From positions 1 to 25,267 of the forward strand of contig CAZQGE010000018.1 in assembly GCA_964592815.1 (NCBI GenBank): a DNA stretch of 25,267 nt, in the 5' to 3' direction. Positions within the stretch are counted from its first letter, which is position 1. Each line of letters opens with the position of its first letter. Below the pieces are notes generated by a model. It had not been told where the DNA came from and ran no database searches. It worked only from the letters and a program-made list of their open reading frames with translations. A program made the position numbers and the translations under genes. Source of the DNA: CAZQGE01 sp964592815 (GTDB lineage Bacteria > Bacillota > Clostridia > Christensenellales > CAG-917). Below, in pieces: positions 7,248 through 15,747 of the stretch.

Positions 7248-10200
7248 TACGCCCCCAATAATTGTCGCATATCGCAAACAAGTTCTCCGTTGCTAGTAAG
7301 TTTCAAACTTCCAAAGAAGTCAATCAACGAGACTTTTTCAACCACAGACATAACTTCGGGTTTCATTGTGTTGATATTGAGCGTGTTAACCAAGTCTTTC
7401 ATTGACATATTGACAAACAAAGTTTGCATTGTAGAACTTAAATCTTTCAATTTTGTATCTTTCAAAGAGTAAAGCAACGTATCAACTTCTATGTCAACAA
7501 ATTGACTAAGCGTCAAATCGTCCATAATTGATGAAAGCCCTGTTATAGGTTTGTTTGAAGACATAAGATTTCTTAGCAACGCAATGCTTTTTGCTTTGGT
7601 TATTGCAACTCTTTCAGTTGACAAATAGTCTATGTAATTTGGTGTACTTTCGCTGCCATTATTCCAAGCAACTTGATTTTGAGTTGCCAAAAAACCTTCT
7701 ATTTTTTCAAAGCGTTGTAAACTCGTGTGAGCGGGGTTTTCAGCGTCATAAACGACGTAACCGCCTTGAATATAAACAAAATTTCCACTTGTCGACTGTC
7801 TATATATTGTTTCTGTGGCTTTTTTTGAATAAATTTTGTCGCCGTCAACGTATTTGAATGTGTCGTCGCCAGTTGCCGCAAAGCAGTCGTTTATTTTGAT
7901 AAAATAGTAATCGCCCGCAGTATCAGCTGTGAATTTTACAAAGCCTTGTATGTTTGTTCCATTTTTCAAGCTGTCAGCGGAGGTTGACGAAGTAAAGGTT
8001 GCAGTTGAACAGTCATAATAGAACTTGTTAACTGAAATGTCGTCCATTTGGCTTTGGGCAGCGGGATAATACCCGTTTGTGCAACGCACATATTTTGGGA
8101 GGTCGGAGTGAGCGGGGTTTGTGCTGTCGTAGGGATAAAGTTTTCCACCAGATAACACGCAAAGTTTATTATCCGTTGAAGCACTTTTGTATTTGATACC
8201 TGATTTATCGCCCGCGCCAGTTTGACGGAAATAAATATTTGTAAAATCATTTTGACTTGCCAAGTAAGCAACCAAAGCGGGATTATATTCAAAATTGTTT
8301 TCGGCACGTTTATAATAGCAGTTCAATTCCGATATTTTTTGGGCAGCTATAATGGCATTTGAAATTGGCGCGTATGAGTAGGTGATAGTAGTCCCTTCTT
8401 TAATTAAGTCGCTGTCTTTGACAGGGAAATAATATACGCCCGAGCGGAAATAAGTTCCGTTTGCTTTATTATAAACAAAAGCATAATTTTCTGATGATGA
8501 TGAGTACGCTGCGTTGTCAGCCGAAACAAGCCAATGCAATCCGCTTGAAGAAGATTGAACTTCATTGTTTGTTGAAACTTCCAAAATGTCAGAAAAATAC
8601 ATTTCGTTCATAATGTTTTCAAATGCAACACCGATATTTGTGATTTTAACATTCGTGAGCTTTTTAATTAGGGTGTGCGATGTGCCAGTTGAAACAATTT
8701 TATAAAGTTTAACATTTGGATTGTCAGCTTTGAACGCCTCGTCAATTATGGCTTTTTTGTACATTTCTTGGACGGGGTCAAAGTAGTAATATTGTACGTT
8801 TATATCTAGTGGAGTTAAGAAACCTTGTTGAACAAATTGATAGTTGTCCAGGTCTAAATCGATGATGTCGCCTAAACGCAAACTATTGAAAAAATTGCCG
8901 ATGTCAGACAAATTTACTGATGCAATACGTTGCAAAATTTTGCTGTCTGGCGAAGTAACGGAGTCGGCTTTTAGGTATAGGGCAGAGTAAGCTCCGCTTG
9001 TGTATTGTTTGAAAGTTTGATTTAGGTCGTCAAAGTAATATTTAATCAAACTTACGTCATCAATCTGCGCTTGTGACGCAAGATAATAACCGCCGTAGTA
9101 ATTATAACGGGTTGTCGTTGCCGACATTGACGACGGGTCGAAAACTGTGTAATAACCCGTTGTTTTTTTAATATAATCGCCGTAAGCGTCAAGCTGAGCA
9201 GTTCTGTCATAGCGTTGCTTGCCTTGGAAACGGGTATCTGTGGTGTTGTAGAGATAATATTCAGTTACGCCGTCTAAGTTGCTGTCGATGCCCACGTAAT
9301 CCCCTGTTGCGTTTGCCGAATATACGAATTTATATCTGTCCAAACCTGTGTGCAATGTAGAATTATATGGCAAATACGTTGCCGATACTTCTTGATAAAC
9401 AAAGTTTCCGTTTTCGTTTTCAATGTAAGCGCCGTACAAAATTTGGTTTGTTACAACGTCTTTTAGGCTGAGAGTGTCAACCAAGGAACTGAGTTCAGAT
9501 ACTTTTGCGTCTTTGAAGTTGTAAAGAACATTGCCAGGCGCGATTGGAAGTATGTCGCCAAGTTTCATAGAAAGCAGAAAATCTGCGGAAGTTGAAAGTC
9601 CGTTCAAAGACAGTTCCGAAATCTGTTGAATTGTTGATTCCGCCTTGCCACTTTTTACTTTTAGGTATCCGCTTAAACCTTCGGTTAGTTTGGTTGAAGC
9701 ATTTGCAAGTTCTGATTTTTCAGAATAACCGTAAACAACAGGAGAAGCAGCAACAGGAGGCGCGGTTGGCGCGGCGGTGTTGATATATACAGATGAAACG
9801 TTCACTTTTCCGTCCGTTAAAATTATTGAATTGTTTTGAATGCCTTGTTGTATGGTTGACGTCAAGGTAGATGACGTATAAAGATTGGCAAGCGGATAGA
9901 AATCTGTCATTTTCGGTTCATAAACGGTGTAGGGAGTTTTTACGCCTGCAACGTCTTTTTCATACGTTACCGCACTAAAAAAGTTTATTGCGCTTTTGAC
10001 GTATAACGGCTTGCCTTGGTGTTCTGTTTTGCTTGCGTCGTATGGTTCATACGCTATAAAACGGTAAAATTTCTTTTCGTTTGCCGCCACGTCAAACGCA
10101 CTAGAATTTGACGAGTTGTCAACTTTGTAAATAGGAGTATGCGGCGCAGAAGGGTTTGCGTCTGCTTCGGCTTGTTTTTTGTCAATGAAGCGTAGCTCCT

Positions 10201-10990
10201 TATAAACAGGAACTCCGCCTGACGTAACATCGCTTATGTATGTTTTGGCATTTTCTTTTATGCTTGCGTATTCTGTGCTTGCAATAAGCTCATAACGATT
10301 GACCAGAGCATATACGCGGTTATCACCGCTTTTTATAAAAGTGTCTAAATCAATGCCAATAATTTCGCCTAAGTTTAAGGTTTTTAAGGCGTCTGCAAAT
10401 TTAGAAATTTGTAGGTTTGCAACCGAGTCCAAAGCCTTTATTGGGGTTTCACCGCCTAAGTTAAGCCCTAAATTATCCTTAATAGACTGCAAAGTTAAAT
10501 TTTCAGGAGTAAACAACGCTTTTATATTCTGCATAACAGAACCTACGTTGCTTTGCATATTGTCTGCCAAAATCGGATATTTGTCTATGTCGGCTTGTGT
10601 TAAGCCTAAAAGCGTTGTGATGTTTTGCACTTGAACGTCTTCTACAATCTCGTTTAAGTGATTGGGAATTTCCAAAATTGGATAGTCAAAAACAGAGGAA
10701 ATATCAATTCCAGAAATTTTGTCTGGAATAGGTAGTCCATAATTGGCTTTCAGTTTGTTTAATGTTAATGTGTTCGGGCTTTGAAAGTCCTTTATCGCCA
10801 TAGAAATTATGTCGGCAAGTGTTTTATTGATTAAAACATTGTCGCTTGGTAATAAGGTGAAATTAAATGAGTTCTGAAGTTGACCAAGAGTAACAGACGT
10901 GCTTACCGCATAAGCAGCACCGCCTATTGCACCAACAAAAAGAATTATGCCAACAAGCATTCCTGCTACAAAAGTAAAAAACGATTTCAT
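7247..10990 (-). CDS. Giant exported repeat protein (1247 residues), function unknown
   Basis: I do not recognise this protein. Residues 4-28 form one hydrophobic segment with possible signal peptidase site AYA (26-28); the rest has no clear membrane helix, no LPxTG sorting signal and no lipobox, so it is secreted or held by its N-terminal helix. Two repeat types are visible. Type 1, about 32 residues ending in LG(D/E)I(I/L)xI(D), occurs near 182-213, 452-483, 682-711, 772-805 and 1135-1166; the second and last are followed by matching tails (NVLYNFKDAKVSELSS and TLLYSLKDTKLKDLSS). Type 2 is Tyr-rich with YDxxNPAHxxLxx(F/Y), clear at 953-967 and 1081-1095, with YYLASQAQIDDVSLIKYYFD at 635-654 echoed at 975-992. 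Its ribosome site is CGGAGG. It follows the cvpA-like gene by 12 bases. Confidence 0.8.
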   Translation of the reverse strand: MKSFFTFVAGMLVGIILFVGAIGGAAYAVSTSVTLGQLQNSFNFTLLPSDNVLINKTLADIISMAIKDFQSPNTLTLNKLKANYGLPIPDKISGIDISSVFDYPILEIPNHLNEIVEDVQVQNITTLLGLTQADIDKYPILADNMQSNVGSVMQNIKALFTPENLTLQSIKDNLGLNLGGETPIKALDSVANLQISKFADALKTLNLGEIIGIDLDTFIKSGDNRVYALVNRYELIASTEYASIKENAKTYISDVTSGGVPVYKELRFIDKKQAEADANPSAPHTPIYKVDNSSNSSAFDVAANEKKFYRFIAYEPYDASKTEHQGKPLYVKSAINFFSAVTYEKDVAGVKTPYTVYEPKMTDFYPLANLYTSSTLTSTIQQGIQNNSIILTDGKVNVSSVYINTAAPTAPPVAASPVVYGYSEKSELANASTKLTEGLSGYLKVKSGKAESTIQQISELSLNGLSTSADFLLSMKLGDILPIAPGNVLYNFKDAKVSELSSLVDTLSLKDVVTNQILYGAYIENENGNFVYQEVSATYLPYNSTLHTGLDRYKFVYSANATGDYVGIDSNLDGVTEYYLYNTTDTRFQGKQRYDRTAQLDAYGDYIKKTTGYYTVFDPSSMSATTTRYNYYGGYYLASQAQIDDVSLIKYYFDDLNQTFKQYTSGAYSALYLKADSVTSPDSKILQRIASVNLSDIGNFFNSLRLGDIIDLDLDNYQFVQQGFLTPLDINVQYYYFDPVQEMYKKAIIDEAFKADNPNVKLYKIVSTGTSHTLIKKLTNVKITNIGVAFENIMNEMYFSDILEVSTNNEVQSSSSGLHWLVSADNAAYSSSSENYAFVYNKANGTYFRSGVYYFPVKDSDLIKEGTTITYSYAPISNAIIAAQKISELNCYYKRAENNFEYNPALVAYLASQNDFTNIYFRQTGAGDKSGIKYKSASTDNKLCVLSGGKLYPYDSTNPAHSDLPKYVRCTNGYYPAAQSQMDDISVNKFYYDCSTATFTSSTSADSLKNGTNIQGFVKFTADTAGDYYFIKINDCFAATGDDTFKYVDGDKIYSKKATETIYRQSTSGNFVYIQGGYVVYDAENPAHTSLQRFEKIEGFLATQNQVAWNNGSESTPNYIDYLSTERVAITKAKSIALLRNLMSSNKPITGLSSIMDDLTLSQFVDIEVDTLLYSLKDTKLKDLSSTMQTLFVNMSMKDLVNTLNINTMKPEVMSVVEKVSLIDFFGSLKLTSNGELVCDMRQLLGA

Positions 10991-11002
10991 TTAATTCCTC
11001 CG

Positions 11003-11755
11003 TTATTTGCCAACAAAAATATTGGTAAGCATAGTTGCAATAGGGTTGTTAGAATATATCAAATCAGAAAAAACATTCGACTTAATATAATCTATCGCAG
11101 TGGGAATTTTATTTTCCAAAGATGCTAAGATACCAAAAACAAAAAGCACAAAAATTGCCAAAAGCCCAATGCTTAGAATTGCACCCAGACACCTATCCAA
11201 TGCTTTAACACCACCGCTGTCCGACTCGTGCATACCTCTTGTAAGTTTTCGCAAGACAGCGAAAACTATTGAAAGTCCAATGCAGAATAAGATGAACAAA
11301 ATTATCATAATCAACAAGCCTGTCAAATTGTCAACGACAACATTTGCAAGTGAAACTCCGTTGGTTGTAACAAATTTTGAAGCTAACAATTTTGCGATAT
11401 TACCTTTTACCAAGCCGTCCGCGTCGGTAAACGTTACCAAATTTTCGCCGACTCTTATTTTTTGAACGCCGTCAATTGGGTCAACAAATATAGGCTCGGT
11501 GAAACTTGCTCCCCAAGATACGGAAGACGTCGTCAGCGCTTGTTGCAACTGCTCAGACAAACTAAAATTTCTTGCAGGCAAATATGAAAGCCCTACAAAA
11601 TAGAGCGATAAAAGCAATATTGGGAACATAAGGAAAAAACCTTTCAGGGATTTTGAAATGCCACGCCAAAGCCCCCAAAGCAGAAATAATGCTATGAGAA
11701 CAACTAATGCTATGTCTAAATATCCAAAATTTGCCGAAAGAACAATCGCGGACAT
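11003..11755 (-). CDS. CvpA-family membrane protein
   Basis: A 250-residue membrane protein. Its N-terminus YLDIALVVLIALFLLWGLWR (12-31), then GISKSLKGF, has the CvpA pattern: an Asp opening a helix, then G-x-x-RG. A second signature, ALDRCLGAILSIGLLAIF (185-202), matches the D-R-x-L-G region of the family. Helices are predicted at about 13-33, 40-58, 143-168 and 188-212. The roughly 80-residue loop between helices 2 and 3 (60-140) is larger than in the 160-180-residue family norm. CvpA proteins are linked to colicin V export and envelope homeostasis, but their mechanism is unsettled. It is the first gene of the operon with the giant protein, with ribosome site AAGGAGA and its own promoter. 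Confidence 0.8.
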   Translation of the reverse strand: MSAIVLSANFGYLDIALVVLIALFLLWGLWRGISKSLKGFFLMFPILLLSLYFVGLSYLPARNFSLSEQLQQALTTSSVSWGASFTEPIFVDPIDGVQKIRVGENLVTFTDADGLVKGNIAKLLASKFVTTNGVSLANVVVDNLTGLLIMIILFILFCIGLSIVFAVLRKLTRGMHESDSGGVKALDRCLGAILSIGLLAIFVLFVFGILASLENKIPTAIDYIKSNVFSDLIYSNNPIATMLTNIFVGK

Positions 11756-11786
11756 AATTCTCTCCTTAGTTTATATAAGTAACTTA

Positions 11787-11814
11787 ATTATAACAAAAAA
11801 GCTGAAAATTGCAA
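11787..11814 (-). promoter_or_regulatory. Putative sigma-A promoter of the cvpA-like operon
   Basis: On the minus strand TTGCAA (11814-11809), a 16-base spacer and a perfect TATAAT (11792-11787), 31 bases before the ATG at 11755. Four downstream genes with gaps of 15 bases or less probably depend on it. Confidence 0.65.
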
Positions 11815-11908
11815 TACGTTAATTTTTTACAGTTGGCATATTTTCTAAACTTCTTAGTAGGATATTTTTTCAAGGGATATTGCAAGAGAATTTGGCAACA
11901 ATTTATTT

Positions 11909-12394
11909 ATGAATTACATTAAAAGCGTTAAGGAACTCAAAAGGCAGATTGTGGTGGTATGTTTTGGTACACCTTCAATATCGGGGGACGCGCTCGGCCC
12001 TCTTATAGGGACGTTGCTTACCACAAAATATAAATTAGATGCGTTCGTATACGGGACGTTGACAAATCCAATAAACGGAAAAAATATGAGTGCGTGGATT
12101 TCTGCGATTATTGAAGCGCATTCAGATGCGATAATTTTGGCAGTTGACGCAAGTTTAGGCACAAAAAGCAACGTAGGGAAACTTGTTTTTAGGTCGGACG
12201 GCGTTTGCCCTGCTGCTGTAAAAGGAATGAAAGACAGATTTGGTGATTTGGGAGTTTTGGGAGTTGTAGGCAACAGTCAAGGCGAACCGCTTATGGAGCT
12301 TATGCAAGTATCTGCGCTTAAAGTATCAAAAATGGCGGATAAAATGGCATTAGTCATCAAAACCGCTGTGGACGAATGGAAGACTGAAGTATAA
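11909..12394 (+). CDS. yyaC: YyaC/DUF1256 family protein (sporulation, Gpr-like)
   Basis: A 161-residue protein of the DUF1256 family, annotated in endospore formers as a putative spore protease related to Gpr/HybD peptidases. Seen: VVVCFGTPSISGDALGPLIG (the family's GTDxSxGDxLGPxxG block, with the acidic residue in GDALGP kept), VDASLG, VGKLVF, and PAAVKGMKDRFGDLGVLGVV in place of the usual PGAGxxKxLxxVGDxxIxGxV. At 161 residues it is shorter than the usual 190 or so. The ATG at 11909 has no visible ribosome site, and the frame is open upstream to a TAG at 11858 without ATG, GTG or TTG, so the true start is uncertain. It is divergent from the cvpA operon. Confidence 0.82.
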   Translation: MNYIKSVKELKRQIVVVCFGTPSISGDALGPLIGTLLTTKYKLDAFVYGTLTNPINGKNMSAWISAIIEAHSDAIILAVDASLGTKSNVGKLVFRSDGVCPAAVKGMKDRFGDLGVLGVVGNSQGEPLMELMQVSALKVSKMADKMALVIKTAVDEWKTEV

Positions 12395-12498
12395 AAATTC
12401 CGAAAAAAATACTGTTTATCTTAATATTTTTTTAACATTTCGCATATAAAATTCATTTGAGAGCGACAAATGGGGATTGTTATCGTTTTTAATACTCG

Positions 12499-12527
12499 TT
12501 GACAATTTATCGATTGAATTATATAAT
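12499..12527 (+). promoter_or_regulatory. Consensus sigma-A promoter of ftsH
   Basis: TTGACA at 12499-12504, a 17-base spacer and TATAAT at 12522-12527. Both boxes match consensus exactly at the ideal spacing, giving a leader of about 55 bases before the ATG at 12590. This is the strongest promoter match in the window. Confidence 0.85.
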
Positions 12528-12589
12528 TTTATAATATACAATTGCGTGTTTGCGCCATTTATATCTCGGGTATTTGCCCAGGAGGAAAA

Positions 12590-14662
12590 ATGAAAACTTC
12601 TACTAAGAGAACTATTATAATCGTGACCATTGTACTTATGGTAATTTTGGCTATTGTTTTAGCCGTAAGTTTGACAAGACCAACTGAAATTGCTTTCAGC
12701 GGTGGAACCAATTCTTTGGAAGGACTTTTTAAGAGCGGTAAAATTGAGGCGTTATACGTCGAAGGCGCATATACGGTCAAAATTAAACTTGTCGGAGAAA
12801 AAGGTTTTGGCTATTTTGCATATATAGACAGCAGAGTTCAGCTTAATGACACTTTGACAAAATGGAATAAAGATATTAAGGACGCAGGTGGCACGCCTGT
12901 AAACGTAGCCTTGCAATATAGCGACCCGTCAAGCACTTCTTTGCTTACGTCGTTGATTGTGCCAATTCTTATGCTGGTGGTTTTGGGGTTGCTGTTTATG
13001 TTTATAATGAAAAAATCGGCAGGAGCAAATAATCAAGCGTTGAACTTTGGCAAAACAAAAGCTAATCAAGTTAAGGACATAAAAGTTAGATTTAACGACG
13101 TTGCAGGCGCAGACGAGGAAAAACAAGAATTGCAAGAAATTGTTGAATTTTTGAAAAGCCCTAAAAAGTTTACTGAAATTGGAGCGAGAATTCCAAAAGG
13201 CGTGCTTTTGGTGGGCCCTCCTGGAACAGGTAAAACTTTGTTTGCAAAAGCAGTTGCAGGCGAAGCTAACGTACCATTTTTCTCAATAAGCGGTAGTGAC
13301 TTTGTTGAAATGTTCGTTGGTGTTGGTGCGTCTCGTGTTAGAGATTTGTTTGAACAAGCAAAAAAGAATATGCCTTGCATAGTATTCATCGATGAAATTG
13401 ATGCCGTTGGTCGTCAGAGAGGTGCAGGCTTGGGTGGCGGCAACGACGAAAGAGAACAAACATTGAACCAACTTTTGGTGCAAATGGACGGTTTTGAAGC
13501 CAACAACAGCATTATTGTTATGGCGGCAACAAACCGCGCAGATATTCTTGACCCCGCACTTATGCGTCCGGGCAGATTTGACCGTCAAATATACGTCAAC
13601 ACTCCAGATGTCAGAGGCAGAGAGGCAATTTTCAAAGTTCACAGCAGAAACAAACCTCTTGCCCCAGACGTCAATTTCAAGAGTTTGGCAAGACTTACAG
13701 CTGGTTTTACAGGCGCAGACATCGAAAATCTTTTGAATGAAGCGGCAATTTTGGCAGCAAGGGACAATAGAAAACTTATTGGAATGCACGACGTATCCGA
13801 GGCTATAAACAAAGTTATTGCAGGGCCTGCCAAAAAGAGTAGATTGGTAACGGCATCGGATAAGCGAATTACCGCTTATCACGAATCTGGGCACGCCATA
13901 GTTGCGCGACTTATGAAGCATTGCGACAACGTGCACGAAGTTAGCATAATTCCACGTGGTATGGCAGCAGGCTACACCATCACTTTGCCCGAAAACGATG
14001 ACAGCCATATGACAAAAGGCAAACTTTTGGATACTATTGCTATGATGCTTGCAGGCAGAGCTGCTGAGGAAATCGTAATTCAAGATATATCCACAGGCGC
14101 GTCAAACGACATTCAAAGAGCGTCGTCTTTGGCAAGAAAAATGGTAACTGAATGGGGTATGTCGGGCGTTATAGGCAATATGTATTTGGGTTCGTCACAA
14201 GAAGTATTTATTGGCAGAGATTATCAAACACAACTTAATTATTCAGATGAAATTGCGGGCAAAATTGACGAAGAAGTCAAACGTATTTTGGACGAACAGT
14301 ATCAAGTTGCTTTGAAAATTTTGAAAGAAAACCGTACAGTTATGGAAAATATGGTCAAATTACTTTATGATAAAGAAACCATATATGAAGATGAAATTGA
14401 CGAATTACTTGAAGGTAAAACTGTTGAGCAAGTCAAGTCAAAAGCAGACGAAAACGATAAAATGAACGCAACGAAGCAATCACCAGAAGTTAGTGCTGAA
14501 AAGCAAGAAAACTTAGAAACGGTTATTGCTTTGGAAGGTGAAGTTGAAAAACCTAAAACGGCAAAGAAGAAAACTGTCAAAAAGGCTGAAACAAAAAATG
14601 ACGATGGCGATGCAACAAAACCCACGGACAAAAATGATGGCGACAAAAAGGATGCTGAATAA
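12590..14662 (+). CDS. ftsH: ATP-dependent membrane zinc metalloprotease FtsH
   Basis: Membrane-anchored AAA+ protease for quality control of membrane and regulatory proteins. With the ATG at 12590 it has 690 residues. Helices lie at about 7-28 and 120-140, flanking a short extracytoplasmic domain. In the AAA domain are Walker A GPPGTGKT (209-216), pore loop MFVG, Walker B VFIDEID (265-271) and the second region of homology TNRADILDPALMRPGRFD (314-331). The M41 peptidase has HESGH (431-435) with the likely third zinc ligand D507 in SNDIQRAS. The last 75 or so residues are a Lys/Glu/Asp-rich tail with KKKTVKK, longer than in many homologues. AGGAGG lies four bases before this ATG; the frame is open to a TTG at 12542, which I reject. 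Confidence 0.97.
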   Translation: MKTSTKRTIIIVTIVLMVILAIVLAVSLTRPTEIAFSGGTNSLEGLFKSGKIEALYVEGAYTVKIKLVGEKGFGYFAYIDSRVQLNDTLTKWNKDIKDAGGTPVNVALQYSDPSSTSLLTSLIVPILMLVVLGLLFMFIMKKSAGANNQALNFGKTKANQVKDIKVRFNDVAGADEEKQELQEIVEFLKSPKKFTEIGARIPKGVLLVGPPGTGKTLFAKAVAGEANVPFFSISGSDFVEMFVGVGASRVRDLFEQAKKNMPCIVFIDEIDAVGRQRGAGLGGGNDEREQTLNQLLVQMDGFEANNSIIVMAATNRADILDPALMRPGRFDRQIYVNTPDVRGREAIFKVHSRNKPLAPDVNFKSLARLTAGFTGADIENLLNEAAILAARDNRKLIGMHDVSEAINKVIAGPAKKSRLVTASDKRITAYHESGHAIVARLMKHCDNVHEVSIIPRGMAAGYTITLPENDDSHMTKGKLLDTIAMMLAGRAAEEIVIQDISTGASNDIQRASSLARKMVTEWGMSGVIGNMYLGSSQEVFIGRDYQTQLNYSDEIAGKIDEEVKRILDEQYQVALKILKENRTVMENMVKLLYDKETIYEDEIDELLEGKTVEQVKSKADENDKMNATKQSPEVSAEKQENLETVIALEGEVEKPKTAKKKTVKKAETKNDDGDATKPTDKNDGDKKDAE

Positions 14663-14693
14663 CACAAAAATTGTGTTTGCATAAGATAAAATA

Positions 14694-14725
14694 TGGCAAT
14701 TTATAACCAGTTTATTGTATATACT
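14694..14725 (+). promoter_or_regulatory. Possible promoter of cysE
   Basis: TATATACT at 14718-14725 resembles a -10 box, and TGGCAA at 14694-14699 is a poor -35 at 18 bases from TATATA. If used, transcription would begin near 14730, just before the paired hairpins of the leader. Confidence 0.35.
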
Positions 14726-14736
14726 CTCGCTCTATG

Positions 14737-14772
14737 CCGATGTTGAAGTCATCGGACGGCGGAGCGTTCCGC
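14737..14772 (+). promoter_or_regulatory. Structured leader with two GC-rich hairpins before cysE
   Basis: Two perfect inverted repeats stand side by side in an otherwise AT-rich gap. CCGATG (14737-14742) pairs with CATCGG (14750-14755) across a 7-base loop. GCGGA (14759-14763) pairs with TCCGC (14768-14772) across GCGT. They are followed by AAAAAA and the AAGGAG ribosome site. There is no T-run, so they are not terminators. The position suggests control of cysE translation or RNA stability, which is inference. Confidence 0.5.
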
Positions 14773-14796
14773 AAAAAATATAAGGAGATTGAGTAT

Positions 14797-15528
14797 ATGA
14801 CAATTAAAGAAGCTAAAAAGGCAGACTTAGCAAAAATTATGGAGAACGACCCCGCAGCTACTTCTGTGTTTGTGGTCAAACATACCTACACGGGTTATAG
14901 GGCGCTTTGCGCGTATCGTTATGCAAATTGGTTTTATCACCACAATATGAAAGTGCTTGCGCATTTTATAATGTACAAAGTGAAACTTAAAACAGGCATA
15001 GAAATTCACCCCGCCGCAAAAATTGGCAAGGGCATTTTCATCGACCACGGAACAGGTATCGTCATTGGAGAAACGACCGAGATTGCCGACAACTGCGTGT
15101 TATATCAAGGTGTAACATTGGGTGGTACGGGCAAAGATACGGGCAAACGTCACCCGACTTTGGAAGAAGGCGTTATGGTATCGGCAGGCGCAAAGGTGTT
15201 AGGGCCGTTGACCATTGGCGCGCACAGCAAAATTGGCGCAGGAAGTGTTGTTTTGAAATCAGTTCCGCCATACTCAACGGTAGTGGGCGTACCTGGCAGA
15301 GTTGTAAAACAAGACGGAAAACGTGTTGCGGATATGGACCAAATTTTATTGCCAGACCCGATTATGGAAGAATTTAAGCGTATAAACCAAAGATTGTTTG
15401 ACGTTGAAAAGAACTTAGGTATTCACGCGTGTCGTTATTCGATAACTTTGGATGACAACAATATGAACGCAACAGATGCGGAAAAAATTGCTGAAAAACT
15501 TGCAGACAGCGAAAGAACTAAGAACTAA
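14797..15528 (+). CDS. cysE: Serine O-acetyltransferase
   Basis: Makes O-acetylserine from serine and acetyl-CoA, the first committed step of cysteine synthesis, in the cytoplasm. The 243-residue protein has an alpha-helical N-terminal part (with ENDPAATSVFVVKHTYTGYR) and a left-handed beta-helix of hexapeptide repeats. It carries GIEIHPAAKIGKGIFIDHGT, GIVIGETTEI, VTLGGTGK and KRHPTLEEGVMVSAGAKVLG, and ends the helix with VVGVPGRVV. The His in DHGT and the HP of KRHPTL are the usual active-site region. An AAGGAG ribosome site eight bases before the ATG at 14797 fixes the start; the frame is open 21 codons further up through the hairpins, which is not credible. The next gene step, cysK, is absent from the window. 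A terminator follows. Confidence 0.94.
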   Translation: MTIKEAKKADLAKIMENDPAATSVFVVKHTYTGYRALCAYRYANWFYHHNMKVLAHFIMYKVKLKTGIEIHPAAKIGKGIFIDHGTGIVIGETTEIADNCVLYQGVTLGGTGKDTGKRHPTLEEGVMVSAGAKVLGPLTIGAHSKIGAGSVVLKSVPPYSTVVGVPGRVVKQDGKRVADMDQILLPDPIMEEFKRINQRLFDVEKNLGIHACRYSITLDDNNMNATDAEKIAEKLADSERTKN

Positions 15529-15597
15529 CTTACTGAGAGTAAAACAATAAAAAATTTGCCTAACAGCTTATGTGAAAGCAAAAAAAACTACAAAACC

Positions 15598-15626
15598 AAA
15601 ACAGAACGCTTCAACGTTCTGTTTTT
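15598..15626 (+). terminator. Intrinsic terminator after cysE
   Basis: AAAACAGAACG (15598-15608), loop CTTCAA, then CGTTCTGTTTTT (15615-15626). A stem of eight or more pairs ends in a T-run, 70 bases after the cysE stop. Confidence 0.85.
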
Positions 15627-15678
15627 ATATATTCGGTTAGAAATTCGATTTTCTAATTGTTTATATAAAAAAATCGTA

Positions 15679-15707
15679 TTGCATAGGCAAAACTTTTCAT
15701 ATATAAT
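15679..15707 (+). promoter_or_regulatory. Putative promoter of the AOR-MoaD pair
   Basis: A perfect TATAAT at 15702-15707 lies 17 bases after TTGCAT (15679-15684) and 40 bases before the ATG at 15748. A small inverted repeat TTAGAAA-TTCGAT-TTTCTAA (15637-15656) lies just upstream and could be an operator, but nothing shows that it is. Confidence 0.55.
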
Positions 15708-15747
15708 AATAGTGCGTACTCGCCCACGCAAAGATATGGAGGGAAAT

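Noticed and set aside
11836..11866. Forespore sigma factor (F/G) promoter before yyaC, suggested by GCATA followed by AGGATATTT.
   Set aside because: Spacing and the second box do not fit the known consensus well enough; no sigma-A promoter was found either.
12542..12589. TTG start giving FtsH 16 extra residues.
   Set aside because: The extension would run through the AGGAGG ribosome site of the ATG at 12590.
13283..14083. Open frame of 266 codons on the minus strand inside ftsH.
   Set aside because: It lies wholly opposite a well-conserved ftsH core, is Cys/His-rich as expected of an antisense translation, and has no ribosome site or family resemblance.
14661..14677. AACACAA-AAA-TTGTGTT as an ftsH terminator.
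   Set aside because: The stem is AT-rich, overlaps the stop codon and lacks a T-run afterwards.
14680..14796. T-box leader in front of cysE, a common control for this gene in Firmicutes.
   Set aside because: The leader is too short and I see no AGGGTGGNACCGCG-like antiterminator and no terminator stem.
15556..15747. 64-codon N-terminal extension of the AOR.
   Set aside because: It spans a terminator and a TATAAT box and does not resemble an AOR N-terminus; GGAGGG marks the ATG at 15748.
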